Source: Chrysoperla carnea
Taxonomy: Eukaryota > Arthropoda > Insecta > Neuroptera > Chrysopidae
Direction of reading: 5' to 3'
Assembly (NCBI RefSeq): GCF_905475395.1
Contig: NC_058337.1
Span: forward strand, 70,452,368 to 70,516,367
DNA: 64,000 nucleotides
A program made the translations under genes and the position numbers. Below the pieces are notes generated by a model. It searched no databases. It had not been told where the DNA came from and saw nothing but the letters and a program-made list of their open reading frames with translations. How positions within the stretch are numbered: position 1 is the first letter of the stretch; each line of letters begins with the position of its first letter. This document shows positions 11,739-24,992 of this stretch, piece after piece.

Positions 11739-14700
11739 TTAATCAAAAGATAATCCAGTCCCTTTTAAATTCTCTGCAGCCCATTCATCAAATCGTCTCG
11801 ATAATTCCTCCGACATATGATTCTTATAATCTCCAACGGTACCTTTACGTATAAAACTAATTCCAATTTTGTCCATGTAATCTTCACCTTGAATTTTTTC
11901 TAACAATGGTTGAATATTTGTTGCGCGATTTTTTTTCATACTATTAAAATTTAAATGTTCCTTTAATTTCTCCACTTGTTCTTCATTGATTTCTTTACCC
12001 AAAAATTTCGCTGTTTTGTATATATGTCCATCTAAATCAGCTTTCATATCCTCATATTTAATGAATAACACATTTGGTTCGTTACGTAGTTCCCAAAAAC
12101 CTAATATATGGTCCCATATTGGACAGTATGGTAATTGATTATTTAAAAATAGTTCACAGAATTCGTCAAATGTTGATTGTAAATTATGGATTAATTTACA
12201 ATAGTAGTAATATGAAACGCACATGTCCTTGGGATTTCGAGCAACATAGACAATCTAGAAAAATAACGTGAATTTTTAATATGCCTTAAATATTATGGTA
12301 TGTCATTTTTTAACACAACAGAGTCACCTCAAAACTATGCCATAATTTGGTGACGAAAAATGCGGGCAAATATGATTATTATGAATCAAAGAGATTTTTG
12401 TGATAAATTTTGTAAAAAAAATTTTAATTTGGTGATCGTTGCCATAAATTCGATTTATTAAGGCTAACTAAGTCTTTTATAAGCTTAATGAATTATTAAT
12501 CAGTATATACAAGTAAATGACTTTTTTTTTGGATAACAGATATATTTATTTAGTTTACTGTGGACTTATCTAAGCCAAACACATCCATTTTTTGAAAAAT
12601 AGAATTGAAACCTAATTTGCAATTTATTTTATATCGGCAACAATCAATCATAAATGAATAATTTAAAAACTAGTTTTGGGTAAATAATTAAGTCGAAGAG
12701 CAAAAGAAGATTTTCCAATGATTTACCTTTGGTTTAACTGATAATAATTGACGTGGTAAAAGTCGTAGAGGTAAATGTGATTTTATAAAACGGGTAGGTT
12801 CTAATTTTTTTACAAAATCAACCGAATCTCCATACATTTCCATAAATTCATCGTATCCTTCAGCTAAAACTGCGCTTAATCTGGAAACAATAAAAGTTAG
12901 TTTAATTTAAGTAATACGACCACTGATAAAGCTTTCGTGACCGATTGCTGAATGCGAAAATAAAGGTCGTTTTTTCGAAATATGGTGCAGTAACTTTTTC
13001 AGGCAATTAATTGTTTATAACGCTATCAATCATGATAGGAAATTATTTTTTTTTTTTTTTTAACTGTAAAAACGGATAATAAATTATTTTCTAAAATTAT
13101 TATCGAAAGAATTTTATTAATAATATTAATTATAATAAAAGTTATTCAAATTTCGGGAGAAAAGCGTCAAAATAGCTATTTACCCATTTCATATATTAGG
13201 TTCTAATGAAAAAAGGAAGCTCTACGGCATCTCATTTTCAAGTTAAAGGTCTAATTTAATCTAAGTATCACACAATACGCCAATATTGTTTAAAAAATTA
13301 TATGTAGTTTGTTTAAACGTTTAACGTATAGTTAAAAATAAAATACCAATAATATGATACTAATATACATATACACAATTGTCCAAAAAAAGACAGATCT
13401 TTTCCACTTTACTAGACATCTCTAACTTGATTTTTCGCGGCGATATGCTCATTTGAAGTTTGATGCCGTTACTCGAATTAGTCGCATTTACTGTAGCAGA
13501 CTAGAGGCCATTTATTAATTACGTAAGTTTCCCGAGGGGAAAGAGGGTTTAAAAAATCTCTACATGCTCTTATCTTGGCGGGAGGGTGCTTAAACCCAGT
13601 CTTACGTAATATTTTGTAAGTCGAAATTAATGTTAGAAATGTAGTTCCATTTATAACCAATTTTTGGATCAGGAGTAGAAAGAAATGGTTTGAACACCAC
13701 TGATATAGACCAACCATTGAAAATAAATAAATGAATGAACTTACTAAAAAATAAGACTTCCGAAAACTTACTCTATCAAGGGTGTGCGTAGATTTTGAAT
13801 TACTTTTGCACCTTCATAATCTAAATCTGTCCCAAGTAACCATACCATTTCCTGAGTCCATGTTGAGCCTGGATATAAACAAACATTTTTAAATAAACAA
13901 AAAAAACTTGTTTTCTTAAACTATTTAGTATAAACTACTTTCACTTTGTTTATATAATATCATAAAAAAAAGTATTGATTCATAACTTTTATCCAAAAAT
14001 TTATTAATTATAGCTTTATAAAATAAGAAAGTTGCTGTTATCAACAAAAAATTATTTTCTGATTTTTTATTACTTTTTTTTTTTTGATACATAATATTTA
14101 AATTTAAGTGATTTGTAGGTGTTTAAACTATATATATTCGCTAGCAGCGTTATTTTCTTGGTCTCACGCGAATGTAGGCAATGTAATGTATGAAAACATA
14201 CCAGTGAATTTGACGCCTTTCAAATAAAAATTATTTATTAAAAAAAATTATGTATTTTATTTTAAGAGAGAAATCACTGAATTCTTTTGCAATTACATAG
14301 TTGATTACCATATAGTTGATTTTTTGTTGATATGTTTCTTCAACAGAAAGTTATTTATCTTTTTCTATGCTTTTTGTGTTTTCTGTTTTACATTTTAACA
14401 TTCATTTGAAACACAAATTATACGTGAGAAACAAGAAAATATTATTTTCATGCTAGCGTGTAGCTGCATTATTTCATCGCTAGCAAAAGAGAAAGTATAT
14501 AAATCATTTATGATTTTGGAGATTTTTTATTGGAGATAAAATTTCCACATTATTGCCGAAAAACAATTTTCTATGAAAGTGAAATAGGTATTTTATATCC
14601 CAATAAAAGTCGAAATATTCGTAAAAACATGAGAAAAAAATTTCATGATAATTACCCCGCGATACTAAATGTATTGTATACATGAGATATTGAGACAGAA

Positions 14701-16866
14701 AAACAAATAATTTTAGTCCCGGTTTAATATCTTCAGTCTCGCAAACAAATCAATGTCGATATGAGCTGGTTTTCATATTTTCATAATAAATAGTTGGGAT
14801 AAAAAACTACTCACCAGTTCTGGGTAAACTAACCAACCAAATGTCATCTTCACGTACTTCCAAATCCAAAATACGATCGCCAATAGATGGATAAGCTTTT
14901 GGTAATAAAACATTAGTTGTTCCCGCATGAATGAATGAATCTTTCACACCAAAATATTCGTCCATTTTATTCGAAATTGATTTATCCAATGGAGAATAGC
15001 TTAAATGTACTTTAGTCTATGAAAAATTTAAATTTCTTAATAAAATTTTACTTCTTGCAATATCAAAAAGTAATAATATATCTAAAATCTAGGTTCAATA
15101 CAACAAATATTGGGGTACATTCCGTAACAACAGATTTAATGGTGGAAGCGTCGCAAAATGAAATTGAATACTCACATTGAAATAGACAGGCTGATTTTTT
15201 TAAAGGTTTCTATCCTTATGTTTGGAAAACGGAATGGAATATCAGAAAACGAGAAAAAATGTTTTGAGTCATTTTTAAAGGAAACGAAAATACAGTATCT
15301 AGTTTTTTAATATGGGGGCGCCATCCATCCCTTGCTCCATTTGGACGTGAAAAAAAGACAAACAAACATACAAATAAATAATCAAACTGACATTAAAAAA
15401 TATTTTACATGAATAGCCTATATCATTTTACACGTAGATAGTTTAAGGTTCAGAGTTCAAACTGTTTTTTATCAAGAGAAAGTATCTTATTCTTTTGATA
15501 AATGGGTATTATACCTAAGTTAAATAAAAGCATTATCAGTAAAACAAGCGAGAAATACTTAAGCTGTATATTACAATCATAGTATTCGATTTAATTTTTC
15601 AACTCTTCCACTATTATATCTGTCATCGAAGCGTCATGTAATGATCCAGAATCATAAAAAACTTTTCCCGACAAGTTCAATTTGTGTTTAAAATGGAAAC
15701 TAATATGCAGCAATAAGGGCTTGAAAAACATCTTTTAATTTGGGCCAAAAAATAAAGAACTACATAAAATTTCATTGAAATTGGTTGAGTGATTTCGAAG
15801 CTCAGCGTGAACGAACATCGTATTACGAGATTTTTATATATAAAGATTGTAACCTAAGACAGACATTTTACATGCTTCTTATGAAAAAGGAATCTGTTTT
15901 TCTTTTATCAAATTCTTATTCCTTTCTCAAATTCCATGATGCACCCCTCAGCATATCGTGCTGGCTACTGATGAAAAATAGACTCATGCTCTAACAGTGT
16001 ACAGCTAAGGAAAAGCAGGCATAAGAAATGATATTAAGTATATATAATAATATTGGCTATAAATAAAAATAAAAAAGTAAATTATTCACTATATCTTATT
16101 TCTCTAGCCTATCTTTAGCCACGGACACTGCACTGCAGAATTTTTCACGGGTAGAACTAGTTTGTTACTTATTACACTTAAAAATGAGATAAATAAAATA
16201 TATAAATGAAAATCTTATGTTGATTTTTGCTCTTATTTATAAATATTAAATATGTTGTTCATTCATCAATAAAAGTTTAAGTAAGATCGATTTTTCTTAA
16301 ATTATAAGAATTCATCTTTTTATACTTTAAATATATTGGTTTTTAATTAATCGAATTTGAGTTTAAAAATATACAGAGTGTACCAAAATTTAAAAGCAGA
16401 ATAATATAGAGTATACTAGTTAATCGGTTAATATTTTGAATATCAATTTAAACTTTCAAAATGTCCACCAATTTGTTCTTTAAACCGATTTCAAAAAAGT
16501 AGAAGGTTCTATGTTCGACGATTTCTCCACCAATCACGAACCGATATGGTTTTGTTTGAAAGGGAATACTCTCCAGGTGGTCCCATAATTGTTTCATCGA
16601 AATAGGTTCAGTAGTTTTTAGGATATGAACTAATACGTGTAAGTGTCTTTGTTTATTACGTACGAAGGTACAAAATAAAAATTTTTTGAAAAAAAGTAGA
16701 ACGAACTTCAAAAAATGCATGGAATAGTAAAAATAACTTTAAAATACCGGCGATTACTCACAAGGAAATTAATTGTTGATTGAAGTCGGTACTTTAAACT
16801 TATTTTTTTACTTTTTAGTGCAAATTCAATAATTTCTAATAAAAGTTAAACTTTACTTACAGCCAT
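11739..16866 (-). CDS. Cytosolic sulfotransferase (SULT family), 5 exons
   Basis: Coding exons on the minus strand, in order: 16861-16866 (only Met-Ala), 14815-15016, 13772-13868, 12727-12880 and 11739-12254, giving 324 residues, the usual SULT length. The enzyme should move sulfate from PAPS to small hydroxyl or amine compounds in the cytosol. Seen: the 5'-phosphosulfate loop PRTGSTWTQE (about residues 67-76), split by an intron after Gly; a histidine in FIKSHLPLRLLP (about 137) at the catalytic-base position; the 3'-phosphate site YVARNPKDMCVSYYYY (from about 156); and the C-terminal RKGTVGDYKNHM block (from about 289) typical of the dimer and PAPS-binding region. There is no signal peptide or membrane segment. 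Introns are 472 bp to 1.8 kb. The six-base first coding exon is the weakest part; it is chosen because ATGGCT is followed by a good donor (GTAAGT) and phase is kept. A possible AATAAA lies at 11605-11610. The substrate cannot be read from the sequence. Confidence 0.93.
13516..13612. repeat. Palindromic element with TTACGTAAG ends in sulfotransferase intron
   Basis: AATTACGTAAG and CTTACGTAATAT bound about 97 bp whose inner parts (GAGGGTTTAAA and GCTTAAACCC) also pair in part. It resembles short ATTACGTAAG-ended repeats seen in many arthropod genomes; this is from memory only. Confidence 0.45.
15690..15850 (+). repeat. Non-LTR element 3'-tail-like sequence
   Basis: TTCATTGAAATTGGTTGAGT, TTTCGAAGCTCAGCGTGAAC and a TTTTTATATATAAAGATT end look like the 3' tail of an RTE-type LINE or its SINE partner. 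It lies in sulfotransferase intron 1, and no reverse transcriptase sequence is attached. Confidence 0.45.
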
Positions 16867-17316
16867 TATAAATTTTTAAAAACTTAAGAACTATTTTTGT
16901 AACAAATGTATTTTGTAATGATTTTTTTTAAATGATATGTGTTCGTAATAGAAAGAAAGAACTTCACACCAAGATTGTCTAACTGAGAATAAGATTGATA
17001 TAATCTGTACAATTATATATTAACAACTTTCTTTTAAGAAGTTTACGTAAATACTACAACTTTCTTTATTTTACATCCGATTTATAATATTTATAAACAT
17101 GGTATATTGTCAAGTTATGTGATATAATTATCCAAATGTATAAATTATTATAATTTAATATAATATAGATAATATTATAATTAATGAGAATAAAGATATT
17201 CATTTATGCGTGAAAACGAGGAAATATTTTCAATAATGTGATTAAACAGTATATTTAATTGCGTGCTTTTTAAATTTTAATCGGATATATCACACTCCAC
17301 TGTAAGGTCCGACATT

Positions 17317-17369
17317 CATTGGCGAGTGGAACCCGAGCCGAGCGGGCTCGCCAAGCTCACTCGCTAATG
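17317..17369. other. GC-rich nested hairpin
   Basis: ATTGGCGAGTG pairs with CACTCGCTAAT (one G-to-A difference) and inside it CGAGCC pairs with GGCTCG. It is a sharp GC-rich island in AT-rich DNA upstream of the sulfotransferase gene; purpose unknown. Confidence 0.5.
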
Positions 17370-18589
17370 TGTGGCAAACTTTCATTTGGCTAGTGAACCC
17401 TAATATTGATTGCATATAAAAATAAACTTTATTAAGGTGGTTGTCTTTGTACAATATTGTAAAAATAGTGTACTACATCATACAGCAGTGGTATGTACGT
17501 ATAGATATGCTTAGCACACTCAAATAAGTATTAATTTTAACATACTTTTAACTCAACTGTCCATTTATCGCGTATTCTGTATGATAATAGCATGATAATA
17601 AACATCTGTAATTCTGTATATAATAGACATCTCTCTTACACTACTTATACTCTAAATATAATTGTTTCTGTCAACAAAACTTTTAAAAAACTTTGAGTAA
17701 TTATATCTCAAGAATGAAACTGTCAATAGTTTTGGTTTTTTTTTTTTCAACTCACATGCTCAAATTCATGAATGTTCAGTTAGTTTTTTGAAAATATGTA
17801 TCTTAAATCTAGTTTTTTCTAGAATTAAAAAACTTGTTAAAAATACAACAAAACGCAACCTTTCCTATGCTCTACATGTTAATTATCCGAACTTTAATTG
17901 TATTTAACTCGAGTTAGAGACGGTCAAACGACTTCAAATTTTTTTGGTTAATGTATTATTATATTCCTAATAAGTATACACAAATTTAGAATTTTCTGTC
18001 GATATGCCCATAGCAAGACAACAACCTTAATACTTTAAATGTCTATTTGTCTCATAAAATGTGCATTACATATACTATAGAGCAGTGAGTGTTAAAATAA
18101 ACTTGATGTAATTTTCATCATAAAAAATTTTTTAACTATTGATCTCTTTGATAGTTTGTATACTATACAACTAGTGCAGAAGTGAATTCCAGAGTGGAAT
18201 AAACAATTTGCATGGGTTGTAAACGCCATTTTTCTTTATGAGTGCAGGATCAGTTATTTATTTCGGCGCGGTTTTTTCATAAAAGGACAAATAGCAATTA
18301 GGTACTACTCACAGAGTGCGACAAAATTTTTGGTCTCACACTAATAGCAAATTATCAAAATAATTTACTTTTGTAAATTTACAGTACAGAACGAGAGTAC
18401 TTACCTTGCATGAATGAAACAAAATTTAATATTTGAAATACATTACTTAAGTTAAATGAAGGATTTGTATCAAAAGGATTTTACATCGAAAATGTCTTCA
18501 TAATAGCAACGTAGTTTTACACTCCCGTAAGGTGTCCAAATAACATACCAAAAAAGCAACTTTATATCACCTTCCGACCGCCATTTATA

Positions 18590-18860
18590 CTAGTGTTTCA
18601 AATTTTCGAAGAATTTTCGAGAAAACTTTTTTTGATTTTTTTGATAAATTTTTCATAATGCTTGCATGTTTAAGCTACCTACAAATTTTCTTTATCTTTT
18701 ACTTTTTTTGGAGAAAATGGGCACCAAAGTTTTATCCTAATTTGCCCCTGCACGAGAAAACAATAATGTTTACGAAATTTTTTTCAAACAAAAGTTGTTT
18801 ATTTTGGTATAAGGAACATTTTTTTATCTTTAAATTTTTGTTCTATCTCTAACGGTTTAG
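18590..18860 (-). repeat. GTCTGTC-core dispersed repeat, far-end part (inverted)
   Basis: Reads TTTTGGAGAAAATGGGCACC, AAAGTTTTATCCTAATTTGC, CAAACAAAAGTTGTTTATTT and TTGTTCTATCTCTAACGGTT. This equals the middle-to-end part of the family and closely matches 38570-38720. The GTCTGTC core itself is missing here. Confidence 0.7.
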
Positions 18861-19641
18861 CATAAGCAAAACTCAAAATTTTAGCATTTCTGAAATTTTC
18901 CAAGCACCATATCTCAAAAACTATCAGACATACGGAACTGTAGATCGACTTAAATTGTTTCAAATTTAGTATACTTTCAAAATGATAATGGCAACTAATG
19001 TCAAAAAGCTCACAGTTTTTGAATTGCACTGCAAAAACTGAAAAAAGTTCGAAAATTTTTCGGTTTATCACTTATTACGCAGGAAGCACAACTTTTTTTG
19101 CTAGCAAAATGTAGAATTTGACTGGCGTATACCACCTTATCAAGAAATTAACAAATAAATCAAAAGCCATGGGCAATCCGAGAATATCCTGATAATTTAA
19201 TACTATAACGAGTATTCGAATAGACTAAGATTTCAGAGTAGAAGATCATAAAATTATTTTTAATTCTGAAATTGTTCAAAAAAAGCTAAAATGACCATCC
19301 ACTAAAATAATTTGAAATTTACCCTTGAGTAGGTATGTATAAATCGAATACTCCTATGCCAACATAAGTCACCGTCGTACTGTACCTCTACTGTTTCGAA
19401 ATAAAATTATAAATATAAATTTTGAGACCATGTGAAAGTTTTAATCCCGAACAGTCAAATTGTAAATAATAACGCTGTAAAAATATGCAACAATCAATTT
19501 GATTATCTTTAGTTTCCGCCTAAAATTAATTTAAATTCAACTCATATAGTGCTGTTAAGGTGGGTGCTACAGTAACTACACTGTCTCATCTGCCAAACAT
19601 GAATCTGTCAAAGTGACAACGTCAGCGTTTAGTTTAAAATC

Positions 19642-22600
19642 ATGAATTTTATAATAGAAAACGATGGTATTTTGTAAAATAAGCATATTAAATCTTTAAT
19701 TATTAATAACATTCATGTGTATTTATACTTTTCAGAGTTTTTCAAACATTTTCTTTCATCCGAACCTAAAAATAACAATGTTATTGAAAATATTTTGGTA
19801 TCGGAACAAATCAAAAAACTATCAGATGGTATAAATGTCTTAAATACTGAACTACAAAATCAAATTAATTTAAAGCACAAAGATTTATTAAGTCAGGCGT
19901 CATGTAGCAGTACTTTAGAAACACAATTAGTCGATATTCAAAATCATGTACAAAGTTTACATTCGGGAGCTGAGAAAATTAAACGATCTGTATGTTTAAA
20001 ACACATTTTAGAGAGATATTATGATTTCCGATGTTAATGAGAAATCTCTATTTAATTTAAAATTATATTGTTATTAATATTATAGTTAATTCTTAATATC
20101 GAAGAAAGATTTAATTTTACAAAAGAGAATTTCTAGTATTGGCTGTCTCGGAAATTGTAATCTTCTTTTTTTGCATTATTAAAGTTTCAATTCTTAATCT
20201 TTTTAATTTATTATAGATTACAGAACCGTATAAAATTTTAGAATCAGATATTCACATTCTACAAAGATTACACAGTGCATGCCATATTTTACGATATGTA
20301 GCACTAATGCAACAATGGCTACGTGAATTGGATAAAACATCTGATCAAATAGCTCAAGCAAAAATTATCAATAATTTAAGTATGTTAAGTACAAAATTCA
20401 GAATATTCAAGTTTCCTTTATCAAATGGATATTTTTAACTGCTTGGAGATATTAATCCATTGGTTTTCCAAAAGTTCAAAAAAATAAACTTAAACTTCGT
20501 CATTTTTAGAAAAATTGAAAGAAACGAAAAAAATTACACAAACGCCGGGACTTCTGTGTAATTTTCTCCGTCTCGGTCCAGGCATTTGAGTAATTTTTTA
20601 TTTTCTTTCTATTTGTTCAAATGAAAATAGTTAATGTACGTTTTTTTTTCCATTGAAGTGTACAGTCGCACACTTACATTTCAAGTGATATAATGTGGTA
20701 AGATAGAAAAACCTAATAAAAGTATCATGTATGAGGGACTTTGACATAATAAAGTACAAAAAAATTTGAAATAAATGTAAAAATTTAGTTTGATAATAAC
20801 CTAAACTTTTAATTTGTTACGTTTGATAAGGGGAACTGTTTACTACGGATTCTTGTTTATAAAATTAATTTTTTAAATTTTTTCCTTTAGCTGAATTAGT
20901 ACAGGATCCATTATTGTCTGATGTTGAAATTATTTCTGCTAATATTCGACAAATTCATTTAAAACGACAACAGTTATCAAAATTAGCTAAATCTCAATTA
21001 AAACAAGCTGTAATTACTGAAAATAAAACACAAATGATGACATTTATTCAGGTGTGTAAACGTTCAAATTAGTAGATAAGGATTTTACTCGTAGAAAATT
21101 TTGATCAAGAGTAGCAGATCGCGTGTTCTTACAAACATTGTCATAATTATTTTGAATTTTGGCGAATTAAACGACTTTACATGGAACGATTAAGAAACAA
21201 GATTTTCTAAATCGAATATTTATTTTACACTAATTATAGATTTACAAAAAAACATTAAGTTCGCCTCTATTTAAAGGGGCCTCCACTAAATGTCTACATG
21301 CGAGACACATCAGTTATAAATACGGTCCTGTGTGAGTGAATTCACCATATCTGTGTGAATTACCATATCTGTGAGTGAAATAAATGGCAAATTTATCGCA
21401 ATTTTTATTAAAAAATTTTAGATTTTAGCCAATTTACAAATTTTAAATAACGAAATTGAAGAACTTGTTAAAAGTATGATAAACGATATTTCAATGAGTA
21501 TAAAAACAATATTAACACAATCTGAAGATAAATCCGATTCGAATTTATCGAAAAACAGAGGACGTGGTGGTCCTGGTGGAGCAAATTTAACAAATACTAT
21601 TACAATTTCTAAAGAAAAATTATGGTCAGCACTTGAAGGTTTATTTGCTGATAAGATGTATCAACAGTGTAAACAGGTTTGTGTTTCTGCCCAAATCAAA
21701 ATCAAATTTTTCTGCTTATGTTAATAATTAATAAATTGAAATTTCCAGATAAAACTCTTGGAAAGCTTATTGCTTGAATTAACAAACTCCACAAATTACG
21801 AATCGTTGTCATTGAATTTCTGGAACAAAGCAATTGAAACTGCTGTGAATGAAATGAAAAATTCCTCACCAGTTTTTCAAAATATTTTCGAGGAGGATTA
21901 TCCATGTATTTTAAAATTATACAGTGAATTAACAAGAAAATTAAATACTAAAGAATTTGTTCCCAAGTAAGAGATCAAAAACTGTTTAATATTATTTAAA
22001 TATTTTATTGTGTTTTTTTAATAGGCAATCAATGATGGTCGCTTGGGAAAATGTATATCTCTCAAAATCGCTATCGAAATTTTTAGATAAACTTACCGAA
22101 ATGTTTTCTGAACCAAATACGTACCCATCACAAGAAAATATTGATGGTTTAACGCGTATTATATCCAAGTAAGAAATAATAAACTTATTTAAATATTTAT
22201 TTATTCAACGTGTTTATATTATATTTTAGCGAATTAAGCGTAGCTTTAATCGAAGAAACATTAAGCAATGCAATTGCAAAAAATGTCGCCAAAGCAGTGA
22301 AATCATTTACATTAAAATGTGAAAATATTATTTCTACAGCTCCTGAAACTGCCCATACAATAGGTAAAATCTAAACCACTAAGTTTTTATTCACTTATAA
22401 ATCAATCAAATTTTATATTTTAGGAGTTACAAACGCATCACAGCAATTTAACGTACAACTAGCTAACTCAATGTTGTATTTTAAAACACAGTTAAATCGT
22501 ATGCTAACAAATATGAATAATACATTATCGAAAAATACGGTACAAACAATCGAACAAAGTTTGAAGAATGTTGATCAAGCTATTTCAACAATTATTTCAC

Positions 22601-24280
22601 CTCTTGTTGGTAATTATTGCTAGTGGTATAGCCATAGATAATATGTATTTATATATTATAATTAGTTGTCTATAATTATAATAATTCATTAAGGAACGCT
22701 CGGCAATTTATTTTATTCAGTGACTTAGATTTTTGTATTAAGTGACAATTTTCATCGTCACTTAATAATATAAAAAATGATAAGCACGGAAATGTATTAT
22801 TAGCAATTTAAATCTTTCAGGGCCAATTTTAAATGAAAGTCAGTACCCACACTAAAGGTGGTGGGGCTTTCCGAAACTAAAGCTGACCAAAAGCAGATGC
22901 GTATATAGAACGGACCATCTCTCTTTGAGTTTCGGAAATAAAATACTCTTTTCAATTTCTATGCCATTTAGTTAAGAAAAAATCATTCAAATGTCTACCG
23001 CGTCTCTTTTTACTTTGAAACCGTTAACCTTCCTTACTCTATTGTTACCCCACTAATTATCTGCTTTTTTTTAAGTTTGTTCTTACAAATTTTTGTACAT
23101 TTTAGATTCAATTAATAGTGCAATTGAAACAATAATATTAACAATTCATGCTGAGCCTGATTGGAATCGATTACAAGTACCAACAAAGAAATTAACGATG
23201 AATTGCAGCCCTTATATGCGTGAATTGATCGAATATATTGCACGAGCCTACAATGTACATTTATCACTATTTAATCCATCAGAAGCTTTATCATCCAGGT
23301 AATTTCTAGTGATCTTTCGATGCAATTCTTTCAAAAAATTGATTACCACCAAACTCTCTAGAAAATGCAAGTTTTTAAAACTATATATTTTTTAGTTGTG
23401 CAAGAATAGCCATACGTTGTATCGATCTGTTTATACGACATTCATCATTAGTACGTCCAATCAATGAAGGTGGACGTCTTCGATTACAAGCCGACTATCG
23501 TGATATTGAACAAGCACTATGTGTTATTTATCCACAATTACAGTCGTTAGGTACACCATATCGATTATTAAAATCAATGGGTACGTTAATAACATTACCG
23601 CCATCAGAAGTTGTCCAAAGTCAATTAGTTGGTAGTTCAGTACCGCATAGTACAGTGTTGTTGATGTTATTCTCACATGCTAGTCCTGATTTACAATCAC
23701 CATATCAAACCACAAATTGGAGTATTGAAAAACTATCAAAGTGGTTTGATGAACATACGGATGAGAAAAATAGGTAAGAAATTCTCGTATTTATCGAATG
23801 AGTCATCTCACAATGACCTATATAAATCCATTAATAAGAACAGCATTTAGAAAAAATTTTTGAGGTTCTTATTTCAAAATTAATCAATGAATTTCCATTT
23901 TATCCATTTTATCCATTAAATCACCAAACGAAAATTAAATTAATTTATTTGTCTTTTTCATTGCAAAAAGAAATTGGTTACCTAATAACGGCTTTACGAC
24001 ATTAATATGCAGTTTACAAACTGTAACTGACTGAACATTTGTAAATAACGGCCCATTAATCACACCCATTATAGGACAATATGTAGAATGAAACCATAAA
24101 AACAATAAAATGAATTTCAAATAATTATATTAATAATAATAATAATAATAGTTTATTCATTCTAGGATTGAATTAATATCGGGCTCTTTACAAAACTATT
24201 TAACCAAAGTGCGAAAAAACAATGTAACTGTATACGATCCTGTATATGTATTGATGGCGAGTTTAATAAATAATGAATAA
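19642..24280 (+). CDS. Cog5: Conserved oligomeric Golgi complex subunit 5
   Basis: Twelve exons: 19642-19666, 19736-19989, 20217-20379, 20891-21051, 21422-21676, 21749-21966, 22025-22168, 22230-22363, 22424-22609, 23106-23298, 23396-23773 and 24166-24280. They sum to 2226 nt, a 741-residue protein, close to fly Cog5 and shorter than human (839). COG5 belongs to lobe B of the eight-subunit COG complex, which tethers retrograde intra-Golgi vesicles on the cytosolic face of the Golgi. The start MNFIIENDEFFKHFL is spliced after the eighth codon. The next segment (VSEQIKKLSDGINVLNTEL, then HKDLLSQAS and VQSLHSGAEKIK) matches the conserved N-terminal helical region of COG5 as I recall it. The rest is helical, with no signal peptide or membrane segment. 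Most introns are under 110 bp. The gene runs tail-to-tail into GM130, another Golgi tether. AATAAA signals occur near 24718-24727. Confidence 0.95.
20512..20622. repeat. Palindromic element in COG5 intron 3
   Basis: Two arms related by inversion (about 20515-20545 and 20590-20620) surround a smaller hairpin in which ATTACACA pairs with TGTGTAAT. It looks like a small MITE-type insertion. No coding capacity and no clear target-site duplication were seen. Confidence 0.5.
24131..24150. repeat. AAT/TAA trinucleotide microsatellite
   Basis: Six to seven uninterrupted TAA units lie in the last intron of COG5, just before the polypyrimidine tract of the final exon. Confidence 0.9.
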
Positions 24281-24992
24281 TTGAAAATGAAAATATTTTT
24301 AATTTTTTTCTATTATTCAATATCCTTCACGTTTTCCAATACAAGTTTTAACTTGAATTTACAGACTGCTTATAAACACACCAACGCGCATTTATATGGA
24401 GAAAAGGATGGTCAAATCATGAAAGCTCATATTAACGGGAATTGTGTGAATAATGACGAAAAAAAGTGCCTATAACGATCTATTTACTGCCTATAAAAAT
24501 ATAGAAAAAATAATTACGATATTTTTGCGGCCACCAAATGAAAGTATTGTGGCCCCAAATTGCGAAAAAAATTTAAAATTTGGAAAAAATTCAAAACCAA
24601 TAACAATTAAATTTTTGATATTGCACATGATTATATTTATATACAAAAACAAATTCCAAATTTTTACAAATTTAGTTTCTAAAATATAAAAAAATTTTCA
24701 GTTTCACATTTCAATATAATAAATAAATGGAGGAGTCAGTATAGAGTACTACAAACCGTACCCTAAACAGTATTGTTAAACTGCCACAAGTATTGAAATA
24801 AATAATTATTTACTGTAATTGCAAATTTAAAACTAAAGCTTCCCTTTCAGCTTTAATTTTCCTTTATATTTTTTTTTTAAATTTTGACTCACAAAATCTA
24901 TCTTGAAACACAAAAATTTGCGGCGTGTTATCGGATTAGGTAATATACCACTTTTGGTACTCTGTACACTTTTTAAATAAATAATATTACTT
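24281..24992. other. Convergent 3' region between COG5 and GM130
   Basis: About 0.7 kb of AT-rich sequence holding the 3' UTRs of the two tail-to-tail genes, including AATAAA on the plus strand near 24718. Short open frames here have no recognisable family and low complexity. Confidence 0.6.

Larger units (their letters stand above)
16867..19641. other. Intergenic space between sulfotransferase and COG5
   Basis: About 2.8 kb between two divergent genes, so both promoters should lie here. It is AT-rich, with a GC-rich nested hairpin near 17317-17369 and a copy of the GTCTGTC-core repeat family at about 18590-18860. I see no further coding sequence. Confidence 0.6.

Noticed and set aside
16448-16720. 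90-codon minus-strand frame in sulfotransferase intron 1
   Set aside because: No recognisable domain and no splice support; likely chance in AT-rich DNA.
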